This document shows, piece after piece, positions 7,489 to 16,753 of a stretch of DNA of 64,000 bases (its first letter is position 1; each line of letters begins with the position of its first letter). The stretch comes from UBA4416 sp046594225 (lineage in GTDB: Bacteria; Bacteroidota; Bacteroidia; B-17B0; Aurantibacillaceae): contig JBKJPW010000008.1 of the NCBI GenBank assembly GCA_046594225.1, positions 1 to 64,000 on the forward strand, written 5' to 3'. Position numbers and translations under genes: made by a program. The notes below the pieces were generated by a model, which searched no databases, was not told where the DNA came from, and was given only the letters and a program-made list of their open reading frames with translations.

Positions 7489-9906
7489 ATGCAAGAAGGA
7501 GTTATGTCAACCGCAAAGGGTTTAAGTTTTGAGGATTTCAAAAAAATTGTTTTAAATGATTTTCGTTTGATTAACGAAAGCCGTCAAACAAGTTTATTAG
7601 GCCGTAAAGAAGTTTTAACCGGAAAAGCCAAGTTTGGTATTTTTGGTGATGGAAAAGAATTAGCACAAATTGCCATGGCTAAGGTATTTCAAAATGGTGA
7701 TTTTAGAAGTGGTTACTATCGTGATCAAACTTTTATGATGGCTATTGACCAATTATCGTTACAAGAATATTTTGCAGGATTATACGGTCATACAGATTTA
7801 GAGAAAGAACCCATGAGTGGCGGAAGGCAGATGGGTGGCCATTTTGGAACTCAAAGTTTAAATGCTGATGGTACGTTTAAAGATTTAATTAATCAAAAAA
7901 ATTCATCAGCTGATATTTCACCAACTGCTGGGCAAATGCCGCGTTTATTAGGCTTAGCTTATGCTTCACATTTTTATAAAGTAAATACCGATTTACATCA
8001 AGGTAAATTTTTAAATTATAGTAACAAAGGTAATGAGGTTGCATTTGGTACTATTGGCGACGCATCAACGTCTGAAGGATTATTTTGGGAAGCCATTAAC
8101 GCTGCCGGTGTATTACAGGTTCCCATGTTAATGAGTGTTTGGGATGATGGACATGGAATTTCTGTTCCAAAAAAATACCAAACAACTAAAGAAAGTATTT
8201 CTGAGATTTTAAAAGGATTTCAAAGAGAGAATGGTGGAAACGGTTACGAAATATTTAAAACTAAAGGTTGGGATTATGCTCACTTATGTGAGACCTACGA
8301 AAAAGCAGCAAAAGTTTGTAGAGAACAACATGTGCCAGTATTAGTTCATGTTGAAGAAGTAACTCAACCGCAAGGACATAGTACATCTGGTTCTCACGAA
8401 CGTTATAAATCGAAGGAACGTTTACAATGGGAAATTGATTTTGATTGCGTTAAGAAAATGCGCGAATTTATTATTCAAAATGCATTAGCTGATGAAGCTA
8501 CATTAAATGCCATTGAAGAAGATGCTAAAAATGCTGTGAGAACGGCTCAAAAAGCTGCTTGGACAGATTACTTAACACCAATCAAATCAGAAGTTGCAGA
8601 GGTTTCATCATTGTTAGATGAATTATCAGGAAGTGCAAATGCATCTACAATCAATTCTATCAAAACAGAATTAAATGCTATTAAAGAACCTATTCGCAGA
8701 GAAATTCATAATGCCGTTAAAAAAGTATTACGCTTAACTAAATCAGAAGATTCCTCTTCTCGCTCAAAATTAGCAGATTGGTTACGTTTAGCTAATATTG
8801 AAAATACCGATAGATACAGTTCTCATGTGATGTCTCAATCTACACAACAAATTTCTTCTGTTGCACCAGTAGCAGCTATTTACAATGAAGAAAAGCCAGT
8901 TGATGGAAGAGAATTATTAAGAGAAAACTTTGATTATATATTAAATAAATATCCTGAAACTTTAATCTTTGGCGAAGATTCTGGTAAAATTGGCGGTGTA
9001 AATCAAGGATTAGAAGGCTTACAAATAAAGTACGGAGAGCATCGTGTATTTGACACAGGAATTCGAGAAGCTACTATTATGGGTCAAGCTATTGGATTAT
9101 CCATGCGGGGTTTAAGACCAATTGCTGAGATTCAATACTTAGATTATTTATTATACGCTTTGCAAATTATGAGTGATGATTTAGCAACGGTGCAATGGAG
9201 AACAAAAGGAATGCAAAAAGCACCGGTTATTATTCGTACTCGTGGGCATCGTTTAGAAGGTGTTTGGCATAGTGGTTCACCAATGGGAATGATTATTAGT
9301 GCTTGTAGAGGTATAAACGTTTGTGTTCCAAGAAACATGACCCAAGCAGCTGGGTTCTATAATTTATTATTAGAAGCTGATGAGCCATCTTTAGTGATTG
9401 AACCATTAAACGGTTACCGTTTAAAAGAAAATTTACCATCAAATATTGGCGAATATAAAATAGCTTTAGGTATTCCTGAAACATTAGTTAACGGAACTGA
9501 TGTGACTTTAGTAACTTATGGTTCATCCATACGAATTGCACAAGATGCCATCAAACAATTAGAAGAACATGGTATTTCAGTTGAATTAATTGATGTTCAA
9601 ACGTTATTACCGTTTGATATTCATCACTCAATTGTTGAATCATTAAAGAAAACAAACAGAGTGGTATTTTTTGATGAAGATGTACCAGGTGGTGCAAGTG
9701 CTTACATGATGCAAAAAGTACTCGAAGAACAAGGTGGTTACCAGTATTTAGATTCTAAACCTATTACGATCGCATCTAAAGAACACAGGCCGGCTTATGG
9801 TTCGGATGGAGATTATTTTTCAAAACCAAGTGCAGATGACGTATTTGATGTTATTTACAATTTGATGTTAGAAGTTAATCCTAATAAGTACGCTAAAATC
9901 TATTAA
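7489..9906 (+). CDS. Fused E1 (alpha+beta) of a 2-oxoacid dehydrogenase, probably branched-chain (2-oxoisovalerate)
   Basis: 805 residues joining both E1 subunits. The first ~440 residues are the thiamine-diphosphate-binding alpha part, with GDASTSEGLFWEAINAAG and WDDGHGISVP forming the cofactor motif (DD in place of the more usual NN). Residues from about 480 on (FGEDSGKIGGVNQGL, FDTGIREATIMGQAIGL, RTRGHRLEGVWHSGSPMG) are the beta part. The enzyme decarboxylates branched-chain 2-oxoacids and passes the acyl group to the lipoyl E2, which is not in this window. Single-chain E1 enzymes of this type are common in Bacteroidota. Start: ATG 7489 follows AAGGA at a sensible distance; ATG 7504 is an alternative. 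Substrate choice is inferred from family resemblance. Confidence 0.85.
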   Translation: MQEGVMSTAKGLSFEDFKKIVLNDFRLINESRQTSLLGRKEVLTGKAKFGIFGDGKELAQIAMAKVFQNGDFRSGYYRDQTFMMAIDQLSLQEYFAGLYGHTDLEKEPMSGGRQMGGHFGTQSLNADGTFKDLINQKNSSADISPTAGQMPRLLGLAYASHFYKVNTDLHQGKFLNYSNKGNEVAFGTIGDASTSEGLFWEAINAAGVLQVPMLMSVWDDGHGISVPKKYQTTKESISEILKGFQRENGGNGYEIFKTKGWDYAHLCETYEKAAKVCREQHVPVLVHVEEVTQPQGHSTSGSHERYKSKERLQWEIDFDCVKKMREFIIQNALADEATLNAIEEDAKNAVRTAQKAAWTDYLTPIKSEVAEVSSLLDELSGSANASTINSIKTELNAIKEPIRREIHNAVKKVLRLTKSEDSSSRSKLADWLRLANIENTDRYSSHVMSQSTQQISSVAPVAAIYNEEKPVDGRELLRENFDYILNKYPETLIFGEDSGKIGGVNQGLEGLQIKYGEHRVFDTGIREATIMGQAIGLSMRGLRPIAEIQYLDYLLYALQIMSDDLATVQWRTKGMQKAPVIIRTRGHRLEGVWHSGSPMGMIISACRGINVCVPRNMTQAAGFYNLLLEADEPSLVIEPLNGYRLKENLPSNIGEYKIALGIPETLVNGTDVTLVTYGSSIRIAQDAIKQLEEHGISVELIDVQTLLPFDIHHSIVESLKKTNRVVFFDEDVPGGASAYMMQKVLEEQGGYQYLDSKPITIASKEHRPAYGSDGDYFSKPSADDVFDVIYNLMLEVNPNKYAKIY

Positions 9907-9961
9907 TAAACTTAAATTTACAAGCAATTATCGTAAGGATATACTTTAAAAAGCAATTATT

Positions 9962-10576
9962 ATGAAGTTAACCACATTATTTTATACCATAGCATTTTTA
10001 TGTTCGGTAAATATTTTATCGGCTCAAGAAGCAAAAAAAGACGAAAAAAAAATACAGGAAGTTGTTAATATTCAAGCGGATCCTGTTTCTTTGCCGCCAG
10101 ATGCAGATGGTAATGTTCCAGTAGATACAAATCCACCAAAAGGAATGGGTGTATCTGAAATTTTAAAGCGCGCTGTTAATTTTGTAAAAGTAGAATCTAC
10201 TAAATACACAAAAGGAAATGGTGTAACAACTGGAAGCAAAGCTGAGTGCGTGGTAACATTTAATTATAAACCAAAAGAATTAAATCCAGTAGCTGATGTT
10301 CAAGGAACAATTACGATGCATGTTAGTATAGATGCTAAAGAAGGTAAATACCGTTACACGATTTCTAAATTAAATCACAATGCTAAAAATGCTGATTATA
10401 CTGGAGGAGATGTATATAGCGAAGTGCCTAAATGCGGTAGTATGAAACTACCTCCTGAATTATGGAAACGTATTAGAAGCGAAGCTTTTAAACAAAGTGG
10501 AGTTATTGCAAATGATATTAAAGAAGCCATGAAAATATCTTCTTCAACTCCTGCTGCTAATGCAGACGAGTGGTAA
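9962..10576 (+). CDS. Secreted protein, DUF4468-like
   Basis: 204 residues with signal peptide MKLTTLFYTIAFLCSVNILSAQ. After a Lys- and Pro-rich stretch (residues 23-60) comes an alpha/beta region (GVSEILKRAVNFVKVES, then beta strands with VTFNYKP, GTITMHVSIDAKEGKYRYTIS) that resembles the DUF4468 fold common in Bacteroidota. It lies 55 bases after the E1 gene and may be read through from it. A long hairpin and then a compact terminator follow the stop. The role is unknown. Confidence 0.6.
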   Translation: MKLTTLFYTIAFLCSVNILSAQEAKKDEKKIQEVVNIQADPVSLPPDADGNVPVDTNPPKGMGVSEILKRAVNFVKVESTKYTKGNGVTTGSKAECVVTFNYKPKELNPVADVQGTITMHVSIDAKEGKYRYTISKLNHNAKNADYTGGDVYSEVPKCGSMKLPPELWKRIRSEAFKQSGVIANDIKEAMKISSSTPAANADEW

Positions 10577-10700
10577 TTAAAATTGATTTAAATATCAAAT
10601 CTTAGCGTTATATGAAAAAATCATCTACTTCATTTACCAATGTAAAATCATTGATGATTTTTTCAAAAGCCTTAATCTTTGACATTTAAATCAATTTTAA
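10577..10700. repeat. 124-nt extended hairpin element
   Basis: A nested inverted repeat. The outer arms 10577-10593 and 10684-10700 are a perfect 17-bp match. Next come five pairs (TCAAA/TTTGA), a bulge, three pairs (TTA/TAA), an internal loop, a perfect 13-bp stem (TGAAAAAATCATC 10613-10625 with 10653-10665) and a terminal 5-bp stem (TTTAC/GTAAA). It starts one base after the secreted-protein stop and precedes a separate normal terminator. Confidence 0.8.
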
Positions 10701-10709
10701 ATAATTTAT

Positions 10710-10733
10710 AGTCCCTACTGGGACTTTTTTTTT
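10710..10733 (+). terminator. Rho-independent terminator
   Basis: AGTCCC, loop TACT, GGGACT, then nine T. It ends only 18 bases before the formiminoglutamase ATG and so separates that gene from the upstream unit. Confidence 0.85.
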
Positions 10734-10751
10734 GAACCAATTAATCTTATA

Positions 10752-11786
10752 ATGAAATCCTTAGAATTATATTCAAAAAAAGATATTGAACATCTTACTC
10801 GAAAAAGAACTAACGAAATTAAAATTGGCGAAGATGTTACTGTTTTAAAATCAGAAAAAAATTGGGAAGAAGAACTATTAAATTCTTCTTGTAAATTTGT
10901 TTTATTAGGGATACCCGAAGATATCGGCGTAAAAGCTAACTACGGTCGCGGAGGAGCTCACACCGCTTGGAAACCAGCCTTAGATAGTTTTTTGAGTCAA
11001 CAAAGCAATGAGTTTTTAAATGGAAAAGATATTTGTGTACTTGGTCATGTTTTTGTAGAAGATGTAATGGAAAAATCAGATTCACTAAATGCAAAAAACA
11101 AAAATGACATGGCTGAATTACGAAAATTAGTTACTGTTATTGATCAACGTGTTTGTGAAATTGTTACAAAAATAATTACCTGTAAAAAAATTCCTATCAT
11201 TGTTGGTGGTGGTCATAATAACTCTTACCCCATTATTAAAGCCTGTTCAATGGCTTTAAATAAAAAAATAAATGTGATTAATTGCGATCCACATACCGAT
11301 TTTAGACCTTTGGAAGGAAGGCATAGTGGTAATGGGTTTAGTTATGCCTATGAAGAACATTATATGAATAACTACTCCGTATTTTGTATGCACGAGCAAT
11401 ACAATACAGCAAGTGTTTTAAAAAATTTCACTTCAAATAATAATCATTTGTATTATAGTACATACGAAGATGTGTTTGTTAGAGAAAATAAAACCTTTAC
11501 TGAAACCTTACAACAAAATATTAGTTTCGTAAAAAAAGATACTTGTGGAATTGAACTAGATCTAGATGCCATTACCAATGTTCCATCGAGTGCTAAAACC
11601 AGCAGTGGTATTTCGCCGGTGCAAGCCAGGCAATATGTTTATCAATGCGGAAAATTATTAGAGTCGTTATATTTGCATATAGCTGAGGGTGCACCTATTC
11701 TATCGCATATTAAAGCAGATAATAAAACAGGGAAATTAATAGGCTACTTAATGGCTGATTTTATAAAAGGTGTTAATGATAAGTAA
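10752..11786 (+). CDS. hutG: Ureohydrolase-family protein, probable formimidoylglutamase
   Basis: 344 residues of the arginase/agmatinase/formiminoglutamase family. The metal-binding motifs are all present: GGGH at 152-155, NCDPHTD at 177-183 (D179, H181, D183) and ELDLDAI with D270 and D272, which together hold two Mn(II) ions. The ..HSGNGFSYAYEE.. segment after the second motif is the form seen in Bacteroidota formimidoylglutamases. The presumed reaction is hydrolysis of N-formimino-L-glutamate in histidine breakdown. A histidine ammonia-lyase gene (hutH) occurs 23 kb away, but no hutU or hutI is in the window. Other ureohydrolase substrates cannot be excluded. It converges on the histidine kinase gene with zero bases between the stop codons. 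Confidence 0.78.
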   Translation: MKSLELYSKKDIEHLTRKRTNEIKIGEDVTVLKSEKNWEEELLNSSCKFVLLGIPEDIGVKANYGRGGAHTAWKPALDSFLSQQSNEFLNGKDICVLGHVFVEDVMEKSDSLNAKNKNDMAELRKLVTVIDQRVCEIVTKIITCKKIPIIVGGGHNNSYPIIKACSMALNKKINVINCDPHTDFRPLEGRHSGNGFSYAYEEHYMNNYSVFCMHEQYNTASVLKNFTSNNNHLYYSTYEDVFVRENKTFTETLQQNISFVKKDTCGIELDLDAITNVPSSAKTSSGISPVQARQYVYQCGKLLESLYLHIAEGAPILSHIKADNKTGKLIGYLMADFIKGVNDK

Positions 11787-13769
11787 CTAGGTTACTTTGA
11801 AAATTATTTCAAAGTGAGCACCCTTATCATTATAAATTTTCAGTTCAGCATTTATTTGCTCTGATAAAATAGCAACAATATCAAGTCCTAATGAACCTAC
11901 ACTAGTTAAGTCAAAATCAGCGGCTAAGCCTTGACCGTTATCCGAAACCTTTAACTGATAAGTGTTTTTAACCAATTTAGAAAGTTGTACTTTAATAATA
12001 CCTCCATTATCGTTAAAAGCGTGTTTATAAGCATTTGAGAGTAATTCATTGGTAATTAAACCTAAAGGGATGGCTGTGTCTAAATCAAGTTCTAATTCTA
12101 TAATATGAGATTGGATAGTGATATTTTTTTTTGTTAAAGAAAAGCTTCCAGATATTTGATTAATTAAACTTTCTAAGTATTCATTAAACAACAAGCTAGT
12201 CATTTGATTATTGCGATACAATAACTGATGTAACAATGCCATAGAGTTAATACGATCTTGAGCCTCTCCTAATGAATTTTGGATTTCCAAATTATTGGTT
12301 TTACCCGACTGTAGTTTGAGTAAGCTTGAAATAATTTGTAAATTATTTTTAACGCGATGATGAACTTCTTTAATTAATAAATCTTTTTCTGATAACGATT
12401 TATCAATAATCTCATTACGAGTTTCAATTTGATTGTTTTTGATTTCCAATAATTGTTTTTGATTTTTTGTTTGTTTTAGTTGATATGAAATAAATACAAC
12501 AACACTAATTAATATTAAACCACAAAATAATAAAGCATTTCTAATTGTTTTTTGTTTACTTACCTCAGAGTTTTTTTCTTGAATATTTTTTTGGCTTTCA
12601 ATAATCAAATTTTCTTTTTCTGCAACTTGGCTAGCAACCTGAGAAGAAATCAATTCTTTTAAATTTTCCTTATAATCTATGCTATCTTTATAAGTAAGGT
12701 ATCGATTATAATAATCTATAGATTGCCTGTAAGCTCCAACTTTATCGTAATAAATAGCGTACTGCTTGATGATATTTAATTTTGATTTATAATCTTCTAT
12801 TCGCTGTAATTTGGCGTTAGCATTATCCAAATATTTTTTACACAATTGGGCTTGGTTTAAATTTAGGTAGCAACGTGCCAGTTCTATTTCACTAATAGCA
12901 GCATTCAATGTGTCTTTAGCATTCATGCTACTTTTGATGTCCTTTTCTAATAAAGGAATCGCTTTTTTATATTCTTTTTGTTCAATATAAACTTGTCCAA
13001 TATTTCCCTCTATTAAACCTAAAACAAACTCATTATCTATAGTATATGACTTTTTATCTTTATGCAACGAATAAAAAATTTCTTTAGCAGTATTAAAACA
13101 TATTAATGCACTATCTAAATTCCCTTGTTTTTGCCAGAATAATCCTCTGTTGTTAAAATAACCCAACACCATATGTTTGTTTTGTCTAATTTCATCAAAC
13201 TCCAATAGCTGTTGATTTAAACACTCGTTATACATTTTCATTTCATAATAAATGATACTCAATTTAGGATGAAATAACCAGGAATTAATATCTGAATGGC
13301 GAGTTTTTAAACTCATCATCACTTTATGAATTTCAATAGCTTTATTAAGCGAATGTAACTTGACATATGAATTTTTTAAATAATATAAAACAGAGGCACT
13401 ATCTTTATAGCTTTTGATTTTGCCCTTTGCTAGCAAATCGGTAAACAATGGAATAGCTTTAGAATAGTTTTTGCGAATAAAAAACATCTGTGCTTCAATC
13501 TTAATAAATTTCTCCAAAATTTCGACTTGATGATCGATAATCGCCTGCTCTCTAATTTTTTTTAATTCATCCTTTACATAAGGATAACAAGCTTCTTTAA
13601 AATCATTACTTAGTGTATCAAAAGCATTTACTTTGCCCGCTAAACTTTGAGCTTTAAAATACCTCAAGAATTTTTTCTCATAACCAACTTGAGAGCTTAT
13701 CCTACTTGAAAAGACAAGAAGAATAAAACTGATTAAGCTATATTTAGTTATTTGATTAAGTAAATTCAA
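11787..13769 (-). CDS. TPR-containing sensor histidine kinase (HisKA_2 type)
   Basis: 660 residues. An N-terminal hydrophobic signal or anchor (residues 6-27) precedes a TPR-rich periplasmic region (about 30-370). A coiled coil, a membrane helix near 408-431 and a second coiled coil lead to the kinase core. EVHHRVKNNLQII is the HisKA_2 dimerisation/phosphoacceptor motif with the likely phosphorylated His at 471. The ATPase part has the N box (GLITNELLSNAYKHAF, near 570-585), G1 (VSDNGQGL) and G2 (GSLGLDIVAIL). Kinases of this build usually signal to a response regulator encoded elsewhere; none is adjacent here. The TPR-helix-coiled-coil layout is shared with the phosphatase gene at 42.4-44.6 kb and with the six-gene array at 48-57 kb. 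Confidence 0.88.
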   Translation of the reverse strand: MNLLNQITKYSLISFILLVFSSRISSQVGYEKKFLRYFKAQSLAGKVNAFDTLSNDFKEACYPYVKDELKKIREQAIIDHQVEILEKFIKIEAQMFFIRKNYSKAIPLFTDLLAKGKIKSYKDSASVLYYLKNSYVKLHSLNKAIEIHKVMMSLKTRHSDINSWLFHPKLSIIYYEMKMYNECLNQQLLEFDEIRQNKHMVLGYFNNRGLFWQKQGNLDSALICFNTAKEIFYSLHKDKKSYTIDNEFVLGLIEGNIGQVYIEQKEYKKAIPLLEKDIKSSMNAKDTLNAAISEIELARCYLNLNQAQLCKKYLDNANAKLQRIEDYKSKLNIIKQYAIYYDKVGAYRQSIDYYNRYLTYKDSIDYKENLKELISSQVASQVAEKENLIIESQKNIQEKNSEVSKQKTIRNALLFCGLILISVVVFISYQLKQTKNQKQLLEIKNNQIETRNEIIDKSLSEKDLLIKEVHHRVKNNLQIISSLLKLQSGKTNNLEIQNSLGEAQDRINSMALLHQLLYRNNQMTSLLFNEYLESLINQISGSFSLTKKNITIQSHIIELELDLDTAIPLGLITNELLSNAYKHAFNDNGGIIKVQLSKLVKNTYQLKVSDNGQGLAADFDLTSVGSLGLDIVAILSEQINAELKIYNDKGAHFEIIFKVT

Positions 13770-13923
13770 GTATTTTAATTAGGTTAAAGATATTACAATA
13801 AATGGTGAAAATTTATCCATATTAACTAACTATTGCATTGTTTATAACTAGTTATTCGCGTTTTTCACACTACTAACAATTCAGTTAACAGTAAATTTAC
13901 TTTACTTATTAAAACAACTACTT

Positions 13924-14002
13924 CTGATAATCAACTAATTACATAAATAACAACAAGCTATTAACATACTAATAAACATACTTATGAAGAGTTGATTATC
14001 AG
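13924..14002. repeat. Perfect 13-bp inverted repeat upstream of dnaB
   Basis: CTGATAATCAACT at 13924-13936 and AGTTGATTATCAG at 13990-14002 are exact reverse complements, 53 bases apart, in the 297-base gap between the divergent kinase and dnaB genes. The rest of this gap is A/T-rich and non-coding, with one near DnaA box (TTATCCATA at 13813-13821). The arms could be operator half-sites or a cruciform. Confidence 0.6.
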
Positions 14003-14066
14003 CTCAAAAAAACGTAACTTCCGTTATTAGAAAGTATTGAGCATTTTTACCCTCCTTACTATTATT

Positions 14067-15635
14067 ATGCAAAACTTCGATAACCAAAATAAAACCCGCA
14101 AAAAATTATACACTCCTTTAACCACTAACGAGGTTGGCAAATTACAACCACAAGCCATCGAATTAGAAGAAGCAGTTTTAGGAGCTATGCTTTTAGAGAA
14201 AGATGCTTTAAGCACTGTGATTGATGTACTCTCTGCCGAAAGTTTTTACAAAGAACAAAACGGAATTATTTTTAAAGCGATTTATAATTTATTTAATCGC
14301 TCCGAACCAGTTGATATATTAACCGTTACTCAGGAATTAAAACGTAGTGGCGAATTAGAATTAGTTGGAGGTTCTTTTTATGTATCATCATTAACTAACC
14401 GAATTGCATCATCTGCAAACATTGAATACCATGCGCGTATTGTTGCTCAAAAATATTTACAACGCGAGTTAATTCGCATCAGTACCGAAACCATTAAATC
14501 TGCTTATGAAGATAGTACAGATGTGTTTGAATTATTAGATTCAACAACACAACATATTTTTGAAATTTTAGATTCAAATGTCCGTAAACAACATTCGGGT
14601 ATGACGTCTTTAATTGCACAAGCCATTACGGAAATTGAAATGGCCGCTCAACAAACCGATGGTTTATTAGGTGTTCCATCTGGCTTTACGGCTTTAGATA
14701 GAATAACTGGTGGATGGCAAAAATCAGATTTAATGATTTTAGCAGCTCGTCCTGGTATGGGAAAAACAGCCTTTGTAGTTACGATGGCAAAAAATGCCGC
14801 TGTTGAGTTTAATAAGCCTGTTGCTATTTTTTCTTTAGAGATGTCATCTTTACAATTGGTAAAACGTTTGATCTCTTCTGAAACAGAAATTAATCAAGAT
14901 AAAATTTTAAAGGGTAATTTAGATAATCATGAGTTTGTTCAATTAAACGAGCGCATCAAAAAATTATCTGTTGCTCCTTTATATATTGATGATACTCCTG
15001 CCCTATCTATCTTTGAATTACGTGCCAAAGCTCGTCGTTTAAAAGAACAACAAAATATTTCCATGATCATTATTGATTATTTACAATTAATGAGTGGCGG
15101 ACCAGATAGTAAAGGAAATCGTGAGCAAGAAATTTCTGCTATTTCTCGTGGTTTAAAATCATTAGCTAAAGAATTAGAAATTCCAATCATTGCATTATCT
15201 CAATTAAGTCGTAATGTAGAAAACAGGCCTGGTGGAAGTAAACGTCCTCAATTAAGTGATTTACGTGAATCTGGAGCTATTGAGCAGGATGCGGATATGG
15301 TAATGTTTATTTACCGCCCGGAGTACTACGGTATTGAAGTAGATGAAAATAATCAACCTACTAAAAACAGAGCCGAAATTATTATTGCCAAAAACCGTCA
15401 TGGATCTATTGTTGATGTTCCATTGAAATTTATTGGTCAGTTTGCTAAGTTTACCGATTTGGATTATAACGAAGGCTCTGATATTTATGCTAGTAATACT
15501 TCTTCTGGCATGGTTCAAAATACTGATTTCTTATCTCAACCAACTACAAAAACTATTCAATCAACTAAGTGGGACGATGATGATGCGCCAAGCAGCGATA
15601 TCATCAGAAGAAATGATATTGACGAAGTTTTTTAG
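14067..15635 (+). CDS. dnaB: Replicative DNA helicase DnaB
   Basis: 522 residues; the hexameric helicase that unwinds DNA at the replication fork. The N-terminal domain begins PQAIELEEAVLGAMLLEKDAL, the family signature. The RecA-like motor has Walker A RPGMGKT at 228-234, Walker B MIIIDYLQLM, and the late motifs IPIIALSQLSR and SDLRESGAIEQDADMV. No intein interrupts it. The ATG at 14067 is preferred over a TTG ten codons upstream because it gives a typical polar N-terminus. An acyltransferase gene follows after eight bases and may be co-transcribed. Confidence 0.97.
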   Translation: MQNFDNQNKTRKKLYTPLTTNEVGKLQPQAIELEEAVLGAMLLEKDALSTVIDVLSAESFYKEQNGIIFKAIYNLFNRSEPVDILTVTQELKRSGELELVGGSFYVSSLTNRIASSANIEYHARIVAQKYLQRELIRISTETIKSAYEDSTDVFELLDSTTQHIFEILDSNVRKQHSGMTSLIAQAITEIEMAAQQTDGLLGVPSGFTALDRITGGWQKSDLMILAARPGMGKTAFVVTMAKNAAVEFNKPVAIFSLEMSSLQLVKRLISSETEINQDKILKGNLDNHEFVQLNERIKKLSVAPLYIDDTPALSIFELRAKARRLKEQQNISMIIIDYLQLMSGGPDSKGNREQEISAISRGLKSLAKELEIPIIALSQLSRNVENRPGGSKRPQLSDLRESGAIEQDADMVMFIYRPEYYGIEVDENNQPTKNRAEIIIAKNRHGSIVDVPLKFIGQFAKFTDLDYNEGSDIYASNTSSGMVQNTDFLSQPTTKTIQSTKWDDDDAPSSDIIRRNDIDEVF

Positions 15636-15643
15636 TTTTAATA

Positions 15644-16753
15644 ATGGCAAAAGTAAAAGAAATATTTAGTTCCATTACTTATTTTAAAGGAATAGACTTA
15701 TTACGATTTATTTGTGCAACAGGAGTCATATTTCATCATACAACTAGTATATTAAATGATAAAGGGATTAAAACAAATGCGGAATTAATTCATCGTAATT
15801 CTGGCGGATTTTTCTTAGATGTATTTTTTGTAATAAGTGGTTTTTTAATTTCTCTCATTTTAATGAAAGAATTCCAACAAGGCACTTTTTCTATTAAAAA
15901 CTTTTACATACGAAGAATTATCAGAATCTGGCCACTCTATTTTTTAGTTGTGCTAGTTAAAGTTATAATAATACCTATGATGCAGCATTATCCAATGCAG
16001 TTTATTATAAAAGATATTTTGTATGCAAGTACCTTTTTTGTAAACTTTCAACTGCTAATAGAAACCATAACTCCTGCCTATACAATCCTTTGGTCTATCT
16101 GTATTGAAGAACACATTTATTTATTACTCCCTATATTACTTTTTATATTTAATGGGAAATTTAAACACATTGGTTGGTTTTTAATAATTAGTGGATTTAT
16201 ATCTTGGTTATATTTTAAAGGAGTACCTTCTATTAGCGGCTTCAATACTCCATATTTTGTAAGTAGTAGTTACTTTTTATTTTTTGGTATAGGAACTTTA
16301 ATTGCATGGTTTTATAGCCAAGGAACAAAACTCAAACTATTGTTTTTACCTCCAATTCAAACTATATTACTGTTAATCATTATGCTATTTGTATTTAATG
16401 TTATTCCACACACATCAGGTATAGTTAAAATATTACTAGTGTACGGTTTAACAAGTGGCTATTTGGTATGGGCAGCTGCCCAGGATAATTTTGTAATCAA
16501 TATAGGAACCAAATTAGCTAAATACTTAGGGAATATTTCTTATGGAATGTACATTACTCATATTATGATTATTACTCCTACAATTAAATATTTTAAAAAG
16601 AATGATTTTGAATTTAGCGAACTTTTATTTGGATGGGGAATTCCATGTATAACAACGCTACTAACTATGGCTTTAGCAACTTTATTGTATTACGGATTTG
16701 AAAGGCCTATTCTGAAATTCAAGAAAAGATTTACAACTGTTTCCTCAAAGTAA
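15644..16753 (+). CDS. Membrane acyltransferase, family 3 (OafA/YrhL type)
   Basis: 369 residues with about ten membrane helices. The N-terminal YFKGIDLLRFICATGVIFHH contains the conserved RF...V...HH; the histidines mark the catalytic site. Cytoplasmic-loop basic motif FYIRRIIRIWPLYF and the SICIEEHIYLLLP segment are typical of acyltransferase-3 proteins. Members move acetyl or other acyl groups onto surface polysaccharides or lipids; the acceptor here cannot be told. The gene is 8 bases after dnaB and converges with zero spacing on a T9SS cargo gene. Confidence 0.88.
   Translation: MAKVKEIFSSITYFKGIDLLRFICATGVIFHHTTSILNDKGIKTNAELIHRNSGGFFLDVFFVISGFLISLILMKEFQQGTFSIKNFYIRRIIRIWPLYFLVVLVKVIIIPMMQHYPMQFIIKDILYASTFFVNFQLLIETITPAYTILWSICIEEHIYLLLPILLFIFNGKFKHIGWFLIISGFISWLYFKGVPSISGFNTPYFVSSSYFLFFGIGTLIAWFYSQGTKLKLLFLPPIQTILLLIIMLFVFNVIPHTSGIVKILLVYGLTSGYLVWAAAQDNFVINIGTKLAKYLGNISYGMYITHIMIITPTIKYFKKNDFEFSELLFGWGIPCITTLLTMALATLLYYGFERPILKFKKRFTTVSSK

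Noticed and set aside
7489..9906. DD instead of NN in the thiamine-diphosphate motif as a sign of inactivity
   Set aside because: The rest of the motif is intact and I believe this form is usual in the fused Bacteroidota E1 group, so it was not scored as unusual.
13770..14066. Possible replication origin next to dnaB
   Set aside because: Only one near DnaA box (TTATCCATA at 13813) and no cluster of boxes or iterons; A/T richness is general in this genome.
14037..14066. TTG start ten codons upstream for dnaB
   Set aside because: It would add a hydrophobic stretch not found in DnaB; the ATG at 14067 fits the family.
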